A DNA stretch of 64,000 nucleotides from Pedobacter alluvionis (GCF_003664035.1 NZ_RCCK01000010.1:1240001-1304000); one strand, 5' to 3'; shown: positions 25,032-35,835, numbered from the stretch's first letter. Made by a program: numbers and translations. Notes: generated by a model not told the origin, from the letters alone.

Positions 25032-25546
25032 TAAGATAGATTTAAGTAGATAAAGGCAATTTAATAAATTATTCTTAAATGGAGTAGTTGGAAAATTAAG
25101 AATTTGATACTAAAATCTTAATATGAATCAATTATTCAGGGATGTTTTAGTATGGAGATATTAAAGAAATCAATAACATTTCTTGATCTTAAATAGTTTT
25201 TTGTGAAAATGACCTTAAGCATTACTGCCGGAATATAAGATCAACCATAAAAGATTCGTTGGGCTATATGATGGGTAGAGAGGGAAAAAGAAAAGGAAAT
25301 CAGGCAACACGCTATCTTGTTATGTTATAAAATTTTAATGTATTTTAAACGATATAAATGATCAGATTTCAATAGTGTCCTAAAGGTATTTGTTTTGGTA
25401 AGGCTCATTTCAATTAGAAAATGGCGGTTTTTTCTGTGATTATTTAGAATAGAATCCCTTGTATAAAAAGATTAGGTTCAACTCTTGGTGGTTCATCGAA
25501 TGGTTTATTGAACCATTTTTTGGAGGCCTATTTTAACAAAAAATAT
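25032..25546. other. Gene-free A/T-rich interval upstream of the insertion-sequence remnants
   Basis: I see no convincing gene here. Its only structure is a hairpin near its end (AATGGTT 25499-25505 / AACCATT 25511-25517, followed by T-rich sequence), a weak terminator candidate. Confidence 0.5.
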
Positions 25547-25872
25547 GAGGGTGTTTCGTAAACTGTGTCAGTAGTTGTAATTTTAAACTATCGACATACA
25601 TTATGGCAACACAAGATAATTTTGATTTTGAATCCTTTAAAAAGGATGCTATAGCTGGCTTATATGCCGGCAAAAAGATGACTGGTACCGATGGGGTACT
25701 GGCACCAATGATGAAACATTTTTTGGAATCGATGATGACTGGTGAACTTGAACACCACATCTCCGAGAGTAAGCTTTCCGGCGAGGCTAACCGTAAAAAT
25801 GGTAAGAGTAAGAAAACGGTACGGAGCTTTAACGCTGGGGAGTTTGAACTGGAAACCGGCAGCCCAATGTGA
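25547..25872 (+). mobile_element. 5' part of an IS256 family element, interrupted
   Basis: The left end (25547-25570) reads GAGGGTGTTTCGTAAACTGTG, as in IS256-type inverted repeats. The frame at 25603 encodes 89 residues of transposase N-terminus (APMMKHFLESMMTGELEHH; SGEANRKNGKSKKTVRSFNA; then FELET). It stops because an IS4-type element follows. A further piece of it (GACCGC...ACCTTCGAGCC, read as DR-GTFEP with one missing base) survives just beyond that insertion at about 27312-27335. The rest of the transposase is lost, so this copy is dead. Confidence 0.85.
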
Positions 25873-27311
25873 TTTAGTTAAGGTTTATACTGCTCTGCGG
25901 TAGTTCGTAAACGTCTGATATTTACCTCTTTTTCTTTTTACTGTTGTTCTAACCACATGCCTTTCAGGTCGAACTGGCTCAATATTATTCATAAATAAGC
26001 GTTCTATTTCGGTCAGTATTTCCAAGCTGTTTCCAGTTTGCAAGAAGATCTTAAGAATTCTATACTTTAGCATCGCCCAGCTTACATTTCTATTTAACTT
26101 ATACTTATAGGCTCGATTTTCTGAAATATGTTTTAGTTTCTCTTCACACTGTTTTTCAATAATGCTCTGCAGATTTGAGACAAATAGTCCTGCGAGATAA
26201 TCCTGTTGAATACATATCACTTTATGTCCACTTAATATTTCCATCTGCATCTGGTTTTTTTGCCCTCCGAAAGCGGTATCGATCTTCCATCGCATAAAGT
26301 ATAACTCCCTTAATTTTTTTTGTGTAAACCTTGTCTCATCATAAAGATTAGTAAGTAGCACCTCTGTTTCCCCATAGGTCAAAAGTATTTTGAGCATCCT
26401 AACCTTGATCCCTGTTCCAAGTGTTACAATGTGCCCCTGACCCTTTAATTTTTCAATCGCCTCATAATAAGGATAAATGGTTATGGTGATATCTCTTTGA
26501 TTGCTGGAAACGAAATTTTTAACCTCTTTACTAAAGGTTGTTTTGCAGCGCATCAGGAAATGTTTGGGCCTTTCTTCGCTTATCAGTAAATACATTAAGC
26601 TATAGCTATGGTATCCACGATCAAATAATGTGATACTATTCCTCAGCAAGAAGGTTGATGTGATCTGTAATGATCGCGTTTTCACTATAGGACCTGGGAA
26701 AAATGTCACCCCACAGCGTTAATCCATTTAGAACATCATATATCTGCATTACCCTGGCCATCGGAACCCCGCCATGTTGATTGTCAGCCGAACCGAAATA
26801 TGCTAATGCCTCAGGGCTGTTTGGTACACTAAAGTTCGAGCCATCTACTGCCAGCAACCTGAAGCCTTCCCAAAGCTGTACATCGCTACGAAATTGGTCA
26901 TAGAAACATTCGATCAGCAAGTCGTTCCAAACCTTGCAGAATAAAGGATTGAGTTTAGTTCGCTGCAAACAGAAAGCACCCTTGGTACAAATTAAGTCAG
27001 CCTCGCCAATACTTCCAAAAAACGATTGCAACTCGATACTTAGACTGCGTTTAGGAAGATTGATCAACATACCTACAACCTTGGACAGAGGCAATTTCCG
27101 TTCACGGCTAAAATCTGATGGACTTTTTGTAAAGAGGGATCTGATTTCAGAATTGCTTGCCACCATGTTCAGGAACAATTTAAGTTGTTCGATAATCTTT
27201 ATATTTGCTTTAACCATTGAGTATTGTTTTTAGTCGAACACAAAGAACTGAAAAAATCAGTTCTTTAACTCGATGGTTTTTAAAGCAATATCGCTTAACT
27301 AAATGACATTG
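25865..27311 (-). mobile_element. IS4-family-like element with frameshifted transposase
   Basis: Inverted repeats CAATGTnATTTAGTTAAG lie at 25865-25882 and 27294-27311 (one mismatch in 18). Inside is one transposase split by a frameshift: 27217-26636 (193 aa, first Asp in LLAVDGSN) and 26709-25885 (second Asp in LFDRGYHS). The reading changes by +1 near 26637, where AEE joins SITLFDRG if one base is removed, and no slippery heptamer is visible. The YREK signature reads Y-FM-R-WKI-D-TAFGGQ-K, with Asp for the catalytic Glu. The copy is probably inactive. Confidence 0.85.
25885..27217 (-). pseudogene. IS4-type transposase, frameshifted
   Basis: The DDE transposase coding sequence of the element above, in two overlapping frames. 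Read together it would be about 440 residues, in keeping with its family. Besides the single-base frameshift near 26637, the third catalytic position in the Y-(2)-R-(3)-E-(6)-K motif is Asp. Either change could abolish activity. A sequencing error could explain the frameshift but not the substitution. Confidence 0.8.
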
Positions 27312-27332
27312 CGCGACCGCCTGGTACCTTCG

Positions 27333-28599
27333 AGCCTCTTTCGGAGGCATAAATTTTGTTTTTGACTACTTAAACAAATTAGAAATTGATAAGCTTTGCC
27401 ATGCACACCTGCCCTGCGTTGCTGCCCAAAGCAAGTATTCATGGAAAGATGTTTTCTACTCCCTTAAATCTGTTTTTCTCTGTGGCGGCGATAGTGTCGA
27501 AGATCTCCATACCCACTTAAAAAGTCATTTTGTCGACAATCCTTATCTTAGACTGGCAAGCCCCGATACTGTTTTGAGAAGACTCTCCGGGCTTACTGAA
27601 GAAACAAAAACCTGTGTAACCAAGCGAGGGGTGGTTACACATCAATATTGTACCAACCGGACCCTGGAGAACTTTAACCTGGAAGTCCTCAAAAAGATAG
27701 GGATCCTTGATTCCCGGGAACTTACCCTTGATTATGATAACACGATCATTTTCAATGAAAAACAGGACAGTAAAATGACCTACAAAAGAGATTATGGCTA
27801 TCAGCCAGGTGTTTGTACCGTCAATGAGCAATTTGTACTTTATATCGAAAACAGAAATGGGAATTCTGATGCAAAGTCATTCCAAAGGGATACGCTCGAA
27901 AGAATTTTTAACCTGCTTGAAACAAAGAAAGTAAAAAAGATTAAAAACTTTCGGGCAGATGCAGCATCCTACCAGTATGACGTGGTTACTTTGCTGTAAC
28001 AGAAGGTAGAACACTTTTACATAGGATGCAAAAACAGCTATGTCGAGAAATATTTTCCGCAAATTAGCAACTGGAAAGTGATGGAGGACAAAAATGGCCT
28101 GCTGGAAGTAGGATACACGGACATCATTCCCTTTATGAACCAGGCCAGGTAACAAAACCAACAGCCACAGACATATAGGCTGATTGCCAAACGAAGATTG
28201 AAAAAAGATGGCCAGGTAGATTTGATTACCCAGGATGCCTATGAATACAGGGGGATCCTAACCAACAATTTCGAAACGGATGTTGTTGCCCTTGTCCATT
28301 TTTATAACCAGAGAGGGAGGATGGAGCGGCAATTTGATATCCTTAAAAATGATTTTGGATGGAATAGCATGCCTTTCTCTACATTGAACAAAAACCTGGT
28401 TTTCCTATATTTTACAGCGATCTGCAGAAACATATATAATAAGGTCATTGATTATTTTTCACAAAAGGTAAAAACGCTGAAGCCATGTTTCAGACTAAAA
28501 AAGTTTCTTTTTAGGTTCATCATCCGGCCGGCCAAATGGGTTAGGCAGGGCAGACAGCTGAAATTAAGAATTTATTCAATAGACCGTAGCTACCCATAG
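27333..28599 (+). pseudogene. IS1380 family transposase remnant, 5' truncated with two in-frame stops
   Basis: A single frame runs from about 27333 (SFGGINFVFDYLNK) to 28599 and carries the IS1380 DDE pattern: LDYDNTIIF (first Asp), FRADAASYQ (second Asp) and RMERQFDILK (Glu). It is broken by TAA at 27997-27999 and again at 28150-28152, and has no start codon because the 5' end is fused to the IS256 remnant. Frame is otherwise intact, so the stops are point changes rather than shifts. Confidence 0.85.
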
Positions 28600-28858
28600 C
28601 ACCAAGACCACTAAAAGAAATAATAGCGCTAATATGTTACCTGAAATATAGCCAGGAGGGGATCCCTATTTCATTTTTATGCCCAAAATAAAATTTCGAC
28701 CCCAAATCTGTTCAGAAATGCCAATCAAAAATGAACTTCCAGCTAAAAATACAATTATCACGGAATAAAATCAGGTGATATTCATTTTTAGAACGTAGTA
28801 ATATTCAGATTACAACAGACATTAGGAGCTATCCGATCAGCATAACGGACAAGGATTA

Positions 28859-29749
28859 TTATGGCTTCTTGCCAATATTTACCCTGATATTCACTTCAAA
28901 ATCGCCATCGGTATAACCACTGATTGCTGAGGTTGCGGTATTGTAATAAGCCATGAAATATAAGGTTGATTTGTAATTCATGCCAAAACCAACGGTAGCA
29001 TTTTGCGTATTGTGGTACATCGCCATTACATAGAGTTTATCGTTGGCAAAATTGGCATTTAAACCGGCATCCCATAGGTTATCATAATTTTTAATGCCCC
29101 TGTAAACACCTTTAGGTTCCAGGCTGATGCCATTAATGCCCGATCCCAGCATGAACTTATAACTTACCGCCGAATAAAATGTAGGTTTGTTGGCAAAGTT
29201 TAAATCGTCTTTTCTGAAAACGGAACGCATGTTAGGCACGGCACCCTCTACGGTTAATCCTTTCGAGGTATAAGAGATCCCGAAATCGCCATCAAGGTAA
29301 TAACCCCGATCGTTAAAACGGGCAATGGACGGATCGTTAATATCGCTGTTTTTTACACTGCTTAAATCCAGTTTATCCTGACTTGCACCGAATGAAATCC
29401 CAAAGTTTAGTTTCTGATCGTCGCTATTTAAGGGAAGGTGATAGGCAAAGGTTCCAACGGCTTTGGTGCGCTGGATGCCGCCCGATTTCTCATTGTAGAT
29501 GTTTATACCCCAACCCACTTTGTTTACCTGCTGATCTAAAGTAACGCTCTGTGTAATGGGTGCACCGGGAATGTTAGACCACTGCTTGCGGAAACTTCCG
29601 TTGATGTTAAATCCTTCGGTAATACCCGCCATTGATGGATTAACCAGGTAACGGTTCTGGAAATATTGTGCATTAAGCGGAAGGATCTGTGCTTTTACCG
29701 ACCCTAAAAATAATGTACTGGCTGCAAATAGAAACGTTACGCGACGCAT
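28859..29749 (-). CDS. PorP/SprF family type IX secretion protein
   Basis: The product has a signal peptide (MRRVTFLFAASTLFLGSVKAQ) and matches PorP/SprF: LNAQYFQNRYLVNPSMAGI at the N-terminus, a WGINIYNEKSGGI beta-hairpin and membrane-strand repeats through to FEVNIRVNIGKKP. Members are outer-membrane partners for cargo that carries type B (CHU_C) sorting domains. The cargo gene just upstream ends 8 bp before the alternative ATG at 29779; I prefer 29749 because it gives a clean signal peptide. Confidence 0.9.
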   Translation of the reverse strand: MRRVTFLFAASTLFLGSVKAQILPLNAQYFQNRYLVNPSMAGITEGFNINGSFRKQWSNIPGAPITQSVTLDQQVNKVGWGINIYNEKSGGIQRTKAVGTFAYHLPLNSDDQKLNFGISFGASQDKLDLSSVKNSDINDPSIARFNDRGYYLDGDFGISYTSKGLTVEGAVPNMRSVFRKDDLNFANKPTFYSAVSYKFMLGSGINGISLEPKGVYRGIKNYDNLWDAGLNANFANDKLYVMAMYHNTQNATVGFGMNYKSTLYFMAYYNTATSAISGYTDGDFEVNIRVNIGKKP

Positions 29750-29787
29750 TTGCTTTATGTTTTTGGTAATTGCTCTCATGTCTGTAA

Positions 29788-32700
29788 TTAGTCTCTGATG
29801 ATGTTGATAAAACCTTTGAATGTACCGATGCCCTTACCGAGATCGATGATGTAGTAATAGGTGCCTTCGTTTAGCGGGCTTCCGTTTATGGTTCCATCCC
29901 AATCATTGGTATAAGTTTGCCTGGTATATAAAACCCGCCCGGCCTTATCAAATATTCTTAAGGTATTGTTTGGATAATAATCGATGTTTTTTACGATAAA
30001 TTTATCATTATAGCCATCACCATTAGGTGTGATTACTGTACTGGCTTCTAACTTATAATCTTCGGTTACGGTTATTGAAATGCTCTGGTCACTTACACAG
30101 CCACTGGCATTGGTAACGGTTACTTTATAGGTGCCGCTTTGTTTTGGCCTGATGGTTACCGATGCCGTATTTTGCCCGTTGGTGATTTCGGCACCTGTCC
30201 AGCTGTATTGTACTCCGCCTGCAGCGGTTAAAATCAGGGCATCGCCTTTAGAGATCGTTACACCTTTATTGCTGCTGATGGAAACTACAGGTAAGGCATT
30301 TACGGTTACAGTAGCGGTTCCGGTTTGTGCCTGGCCGCAATTTGCATCTTTAACATTTACTAAATTATAGGCAAAGGTACCGGCTACATTAGTAGGTGCC
30401 GAAACCGTTACCGATGTGCTTGTTGCGGTTGTTGTTACCGTTTTACTAGTTCCGCCATTAATGTTATAGGTAAAAGTATAGGGTGCAGTTCCGTTTGCCC
30501 CGGTAAAGGTGATGGTTTGAGCGGCTCCGTTTAAGCAGACTGCTGATGTACCGGCAATACTTGCTGTAGCGGTTGAAGTAACCGTTAATTTGAAAGTTTT
30601 AGTGGTTTTATCCATGCCACCAAAATCTGTTCCGCCATTATCCATTACGGTAACGGTAATATTGGCAACACCGCTTACATTGTTTTTTAAGTGATAAGTA
30701 ATCGTTCCTTTATCGGTACCGTTCGCTGCTGCGGTTAATACATCGAACAGGTTAGCGTTATCTGAAGTAACAGAAAGTGTAGTGTTTTGCGTGGTTTCAG
30801 CACCAGCAGAAATTCCGGTTGAGGCAATACTTTGGTTTTCTGGCGAATAACAAACCGCCTGGTTGGCTACTGCATCGATTGTGGGTGCACCATTGCCGAA
30901 TAAATACCTCGTTTTAATCGGATAGTGATCTGTTGTGGTAGAACTGTAATTGGTCACCAGATTTTTAACGGCATCTAAAACCTCGGCCGAGGCGGGTATG
31001 TAGTTGAGGTTTAAGTTTTTCGTGATGATGACGTTATCGATTACGGTATTAAATCCGGCGGTAGATTGTTTTCCTGCCAAACTTAGTGGTAAGGTTACAG
31101 GGAAATAATTACTTGCATCCTGGGTGAAATCGGAATAGGAAGTGCCGGTACCTGCAGGCATTGGGGCAATGGTTTTATCAGCATCCAGTACATCGTTAAA
31201 ATCGCCAAGAATAATCACTTTTTTACCGGCCAGGTTTGCATCCAGCCAATCTTTCAATTGTTTATTTCCGCCTTTCCTACGGTTATAGGCATCAATCTGA
31301 TCCGCTGTTGGTCCTGTATTTGCTTTGGCATGAATTTCGACAAAATAAACCGTATCCAATTTATTATTGATCTTCACCTGTGCCTGCATCATGTAAGGGA
31401 AACGGCCTGACGACCAGTTTTTGTAGGCGGTACCATCAACACTGGTTGCGGGTACAGCAGGGTTATAGGTATCTCTTAAAATTCCTAAAGTAGAAATAGG
31501 CTTAATGAGATCGGTGCGGTACATAAAAGCCAGTTTTTGTGCCAATGGATAGTCGGCATCTGCTTTATTATCGGCATAAGATCCGAACTCGCTGAATAAA
31601 ACATTGTATCCGGCGGGTAAAACGGTGTTTCTGAACAAAGTGGTATCTACTACCTCTGCAAAACCATAAATATCTGCATTGAGGTTGTTCACTATGGTTT
31701 TCACATTAGCCGCCTGTAATACATCGTTCGATGGATCCTGAGCCGGACTACCAAACCATTCGATGTTCCAGTTCACTACTTCTAAAGTGTTGGCAATATC
31801 GAAGGTATTTCCGCTAAAGGCAACGGTTTTGTTTGCCGAACCGGGAGTAGCAATGTTTACATTGCCGGTATAACTGGTATTCACCACAGTTGGTGAAAAT
31901 TTAGCGTAAACTGTTGGCGAAGTATTGTTGATCTCGGCTTTTGGATAAGTGATGGTATTGCTATAGGTTCCGGTACTCGTTTTTGACAACGTAAAATTGG
32001 CCGGCGCGGTTAAGGTGACATCGCCCGTTAAGTTGCCTGCAGAGAAACCAAAGCTATTTGCAGCAGAAGTGGTATTAACCGCCTGGAAACCGAAACTAAG
32101 GCTCGATGGCGAAGTAGTAATGTCGACCGCTGGTGGCGTGCTTGAATTGGTTACTGCAAAATCATCAACCGTCCAACGGCTGGCCGAAGAAGTAGTAGAA
32201 TTATACACAATGGCTACATAAACCGGACTTCCCTTGTATGCCGATAAGTCTATATTGTCAGATTTGGTCCATTTATCGCTACCCGTTTCAGGGAATTTAC
32301 CATCTAAACTGGTCCATGTGGCCAGTGCAGGGTTACCCGAGCCGGTATAGTTTGTAGAAATTTTGAGTTGTAATTTATCTCCCGCGAAAGCAGATCTCGT
32401 CCAGAAAGATAAAATAGCGTAGTTAAACGAAGTGATATTTAAGGCCGGCGAAATCAACCAATCCTCATTTAAAACATTACCACCCGCATAACCATTAATC
32501 TGGAGGGCATTTCCTGTGCTTGCTGCACCATTTGGGTCGCTGGCATCATGTCCGAAAGTAGTGGTACAGCCCCAGGTTTGTGCACCGGTTACACTATATT
32601 GATAAAAACCATCAGATAAGGCTGCACTACCTACGGTGGTGCAGTTCTCAAAGCTGAAAGCTGTTTGGTTAGGGTCAACCGCCGCGCCGGTTAATGAAAG

Positions 32701-35559
32701 TGAAACCGAAGTTGCGCCAGCACTGGCATGTAAAACGGCACCACTTGCATTACCCACAGCTGTTGGGCTAAATTTTACATACACCGTTTGATTGGTGGCT
32801 AAATCGGCTACACTATAACTTAATGTGCTCGAAAAAGTAACGTTATCTTTAGAAATAGAATAAGGAGCTGTTGTTGTTAAAGTAGTGGCATTGGTTAAGT
32901 TTCCGGCAGAGAGTACATAGCTTTTTGAAGCTGATGTGGTATTTAATGCCTGGTTACTGAAAGCCAGGGTTTTTGGCGTAACAATTAAATAGGGGCCAGT
33001 TGTTGAAGCAGGCTCGGTTACCGAGCTATTTTGTGGATTTGGTGACCTCACTACAAAATCTGACGAATTTTCGTCACTATCGTATCCATTACCTACAAAT
33101 TCTTCTGTACCGCCAATGCCCATGGTGGTGGCGTTTGATGTTGCGCTTGCTTTTCTTTCTATTGATGAAGTATTGGTTGTAGCCGGTGCCGGGGCAGTAC
33201 CTTCAAAACCATTTGCTGTTCCATAACCAACTTTATCAATAATATTTGCACTAACCGGATTGGCACCTGTTTGAGGGGTAGCAGAATTGCTTAACAATAC
33301 TTTTCCTGTTGTACCCGATAAGGTGAGTGTACCAATCTTATCAGGTGTTGGTAAATCTAATGTACCACCTGTACCCGCTGCCAGTTGGATCAGGTAAAAA
33401 CCTTTTGTGGCGATAGAACCCGATAAGGTGCTTGCTGCCCAGTTACCCGTACCTGTAGCACTTGCATACTGCACGCTCCAGCCTGTTAAATCGACAGCTG
33501 AAAGTGTTGGGTTATATAATTCGATAAAGTCGTTTTTATAGGTAGCGCCGCTGTTACCGCCACCGCCATAAACTTCAGAAATAACCAGATGATTGGCACC
33601 GGTTGGTTCTTTTATCGTAGAGTTTTGTGGGTTTGGAGCCGTAACTACAAAATCGGTACTGTTATTGTCGGTATCGTAACCGTTTCCACTAAACTCTTCG
33701 GCACCCCCAATGGCTAAAGTAGCCGCTGTTGAAGTTGCACTTGCTTTACGTTCAATTGAAGTTGTATTGGAGATTACGGGGGTAGGTGCGGTTTCGAAAC
33801 CGGTGGCTGTTGGGCCAAAGCCTACTTTATCAACTACTGCAGTGGTTGATGGGTTGGCACCGGTTAAAAGCACATTTGAATTGCTTAAAATTACTTTTCC
33901 GGTGGTGCCCGAAAGGGTTAAAATCCCAGTTGCATCTGGTGTAGGTAAATTAACGGTTCCACCTGCTCCAACAGCTTCCTGAACCAAATAGAAACTTTTT
34001 GCAGGTATACTGCCTGTTAAATCTGTTTTGGCCCAAGTTCCTGTTCCGGCTGCATTTAAATATTGTACGCTCCAGCCTGTTAAATCAACTGCGGTATTAC
34101 CCGGGTTATATAATTCTATAAAGTCATTTTTAAAGGTTGCGCCGCTGTTTCCACCACCACCGTAAATTTCAGAAATGACCACGTGGGCTGGGGCAGCAGG
34201 TGGCGTTGTACCCAGGCCTGTGGTAGTAATGTTCTGCGTGGTTGCGCCGGTGCTTGCAATACTGATATTGCCCGAAACTGCGGTAGGTGTTGTTGGACTA
34301 AAACGTGCCGAAACTGTTTTGCCTGTAGCAAGCTCTGCCGCGGTATAAACCAAAGAAGTGCTGTAGGTAACATTATCTTTTGAAAGATAAAAAGGTGCTG
34401 TTGTGGTAATATTCACCACATCGGTTAAGCCCGTTGCACTGAGGTTGAAGCTTTGCGCAGTAGAATTGGTACCTGTATTTTGGGAGCCAAAATCGAAAGC
34501 AGTTTGGTTTACCGTTAAAATGGTTGATAGTCCATTTCCGCTTACCGCAACATTAACAGCGCTGGCACCGGTGCTTGTATTGGTAATATTGCTACTGGCA
34601 TTGCCGCCTGCGGTTGGACTGAAGCGTACATAAACCAATGGAGATGCGGCAACCTCGCCTGCAGTATAACTGATGGAATTGCTGAAAGTAGTATTGTCTT
34701 TAGAAACAAAGAAAGGTGCTGTTGAATTTACTGAAACAGCAGCCGTTAAATTGGCTCCTCCTAATGTATAACTTTGTGATGTAGAATTTGAATTGATGTT
34801 TTGATCGCCAAAAAGCAATGTTGTATTTGAGGCTGATAAAACGGGTGTGGCTGTAGTACTGCCTTTTGGTGTGATGCTAAAATCGTCGATAGTGTAAATG
34901 CCATCGCTTCCTAAATCGTCGGTGTCTGTCCAGCGGATATAAAGCGTAGCGCCATCTGCCCAGGTAATTGTGGTGATGCTTCCCGAAATAGCCGTTTGAT
35001 TTGCAGGTAAGTTGCCATCAATGCCAGCTGCTGTGGTAGTTGTTATTAGCTTTTCGTTAAGGTTCATGCCGGTAAGCGGGAGCCAGGTGGCCGATGCATC
35101 GGCAATACTTGCGGCATTAAAGCTGTATTCGAAATTTAGTTTTTCGTTAACAGTAGCATTTGAACCAGTTCTCCACTGCTCCATTACGCCCGATAAATCA
35201 ATTGAAGTTACGGTTGCACCCGTGTTGTTTTGGAAACCAGCGCCAAACCTCGGCGTTAACGAGCCAGAGGCGAGACTTCCTAATGAACGGTCGGCCGCTC
35301 CGGCTGTTCCCGCGTTATAGGCAGCGCCACTATTTGACGAAGCGGTGTAAACTGTTAATGCTAAAGCCGAGCCAATGGCTGCATTGTTTGTGCCGCTCGC
35401 TTTAAGGGCACTCCATCCGGCAACTATAGAAGTTCCTGTTGCGGTTATGCCATCAAAATTTTCTGATTTTGCTGTATTTAATGCCGTTAATGAAACCTGG
35501 GCAGATAAATAGTTTGAGAAAACCAGAAAAAGTAAAATGAGAAGTAAAGGTCTTTTCAT
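29788..35559 (-). CDS. Giant T9SS-secreted nuclease-like protein with two lamin-tail domains
   Basis: A 1923-residue secreted protein, signal peptide 1-20. Four Ig-like units sit near residues 238, 346, 858 and 1146 (motif FGxQ...S.SYxL). Two lamin-tail domains start near 458 and 656 (VISEIYGGGGNSG, VISEVYGGGGNSG), and a jelly-roll/choice-of-anchor region lies near 963. An endonuclease/exonuclease/phosphatase domain spans about 1258-1540 with NWNIEWFG, GDFNDV, DNVIIT and TDHYP. More Ig-like repeats lead to a C-terminal type B (gliding motility) sorting domain (TPNGDGYNDKF...FKGFINIIRD, from about 1835). Catalytic Glu, Asp, Asn and His positions look intact. It is probably an extracellular nuclease or phosphatase, secreted with its PorP partner. 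Confidence 0.92.
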   Translation of the reverse strand: MKRPLLLILLFLVFSNYLSAQVSLTALNTAKSENFDGITATGTSIVAGWSALKASGTNNAAIGSALALTVYTASSNSGAAYNAGTAGAADRSLGSLASGSLTPRFGAGFQNNTGATVTSIDLSGVMEQWRTGSNATVNEKLNFEYSFNAASIADASATWLPLTGMNLNEKLITTTTAAGIDGNLPANQTAISGSITTITWADGATLYIRWTDTDDLGSDGIYTIDDFSITPKGSTTATPVLSASNTTLLFGDQNINSNSTSQSYTLGGANLTAAVSVNSTAPFFVSKDNTTFSNSISYTAGEVAASPLVYVRFSPTAGGNASSNITNTSTGASAVNVAVSGNGLSTILTVNQTAFDFGSQNTGTNSTAQSFNLSATGLTDVVNITTTAPFYLSKDNVTYSTSLVYTAAELATGKTVSARFSPTTPTAVSGNISIASTGATTQNITTTGLGTTPPAAPAHVVISEIYGGGGNSGATFKNDFIELYNPGNTAVDLTGWSVQYLNAAGTGTWAKTDLTGSIPAKSFYLVQEAVGAGGTVNLPTPDATGILTLSGTTGKVILSNSNVLLTGANPSTTAVVDKVGFGPTATGFETAPTPVISNTTSIERKASATSTAATLAIGGAEEFSGNGYDTDNNSTDFVVTAPNPQNSTIKEPTGANHLVISEVYGGGGNSGATYKNDFIELYNPTLSAVDLTGWSVQYASATGTGNWAASTLSGSIATKGFYLIQLAAGTGGTLDLPTPDKIGTLTLSGTTGKVLLSNSATPQTGANPVSANIIDKVGYGTANGFEGTAPAPATTNTSSIERKASATSNATTMGIGGTEEFVGNGYDSDENSSDFVVRSPNPQNSSVTEPASTTGPYLIVTPKTLAFSNQALNTTSASKSYVLSAGNLTNATTLTTTAPYSISKDNVTFSSTLSYSVADLATNQTVYVKFSPTAVGNASGAVLHASAGATSVSLSLTGAAVDPNQTAFSFENCTTVGSAALSDGFYQYSVTGAQTWGCTTTFGHDASDPNGAASTGNALQINGYAGGNVLNEDWLISPALNITSFNYAILSFWTRSAFAGDKLQLKISTNYTGSGNPALATWTSLDGKFPETGSDKWTKSDNIDLSAYKGSPVYVAIVYNSTTSSASRWTVDDFAVTNSSTPPAVDITTSPSSLSFGFQAVNTTSAANSFGFSAGNLTGDVTLTAPANFTLSKTSTGTYSNTITYPKAEINNTSPTVYAKFSPTVVNTSYTGNVNIATPGSANKTVAFSGNTFDIANTLEVVNWNIEWFGSPAQDPSNDVLQAANVKTIVNNLNADIYGFAEVVDTTLFRNTVLPAGYNVLFSEFGSYADNKADADYPLAQKLAFMYRTDLIKPISTLGILRDTYNPAVPATSVDGTAYKNWSSGRFPYMMQAQVKINNKLDTVYFVEIHAKANTGPTADQIDAYNRRKGGNKQLKDWLDANLAGKKVIILGDFNDVLDADKTIAPMPAGTGTSYSDFTQDASNYFPVTLPLSLAGKQSTAGFNTVIDNVIITKNLNLNYIPASAEVLDAVKNLVTNYSSTTTDHYPIKTRYLFGNGAPTIDAVANQAVCYSPENQSIASTGISAGAETTQNTTLSVTSDNANLFDVLTAAANGTDKGTITYHLKNNVSGVANITVTVMDNGGTDFGGMDKTTKTFKLTVTSTATASIAGTSAVCLNGAAQTITFTGANGTAPYTFTYNINGGTSKTVTTTATSTSVTVSAPTNVAGTFAYNLVNVKDANCGQAQTGTATVTVNALPVVSISSNKGVTISKGDALILTAAGGVQYSWTGAEITNGQNTASVTIRPKQSGTYKVTVTNASGCVSDQSISITVTEDYKLEASTVITPNGDGYNDKFIVKNIDYYPNNTLRIFDKAGRVLYTRQTYTNDWDGTINGSPLNEGTYYYIIDLGKGIGTFKGFINIIRD
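33020..34180 (-). repeat. Internal DNA duplication encoding the two lamin-tail domains
   Basis: Two adjacent stretches of roughly 590 bp encode near-identical lamin-tail domains with the same surrounding sequence (FxxIYNPxxxAVDLTGWSVQY, TSSIERKASATS). The units differ by many synonymous changes, so the duplication is not recent. Confidence 0.75.
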
Positions 35560-35754
35560 ATAAGTTTTGTTTATAACAAATGTATAGGCAAAAGCCTTAT
35601 AATCAGATTAACTTAATGTTAATTTGAATGATTGTGGAAAAATAAATGTAATAAGGAGTAATTTTCTGATTCGGCAGACGTTATTGGGCTTTTTTGAATA
35701 TTCTGGTTTGAATATTCGAACTGCACCATCATTGACAGATTAGAATACAAGGGG

Positions 35755-35835
35755 CGTCATCTCGACTGGAGTGCAACGGAATGGAGAGATCTTTGGACTA
35801 TGTTAAAAGATCTCTCCACTACGGTCGAGATGACG
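35755..35835. repeat. Long nested palindromic repeat (CGTCATCTCGAC type)
   Basis: Outer arms CGTCATCTCGAC (35755-35766) and GTCGAGATGACG (35824-35835) pair exactly, and an inner pair GGAGAGATCTTT (35783-35794) / AAAGATCTCTCC (35806-35817) nests inside. This is a dispersed Bacteroidota palindrome. It sits in the 35560-36171 gap, whose remainder (36001-36110) resembles the repeat near 61.2 kb and has no gene I can support. Confidence 0.8.
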
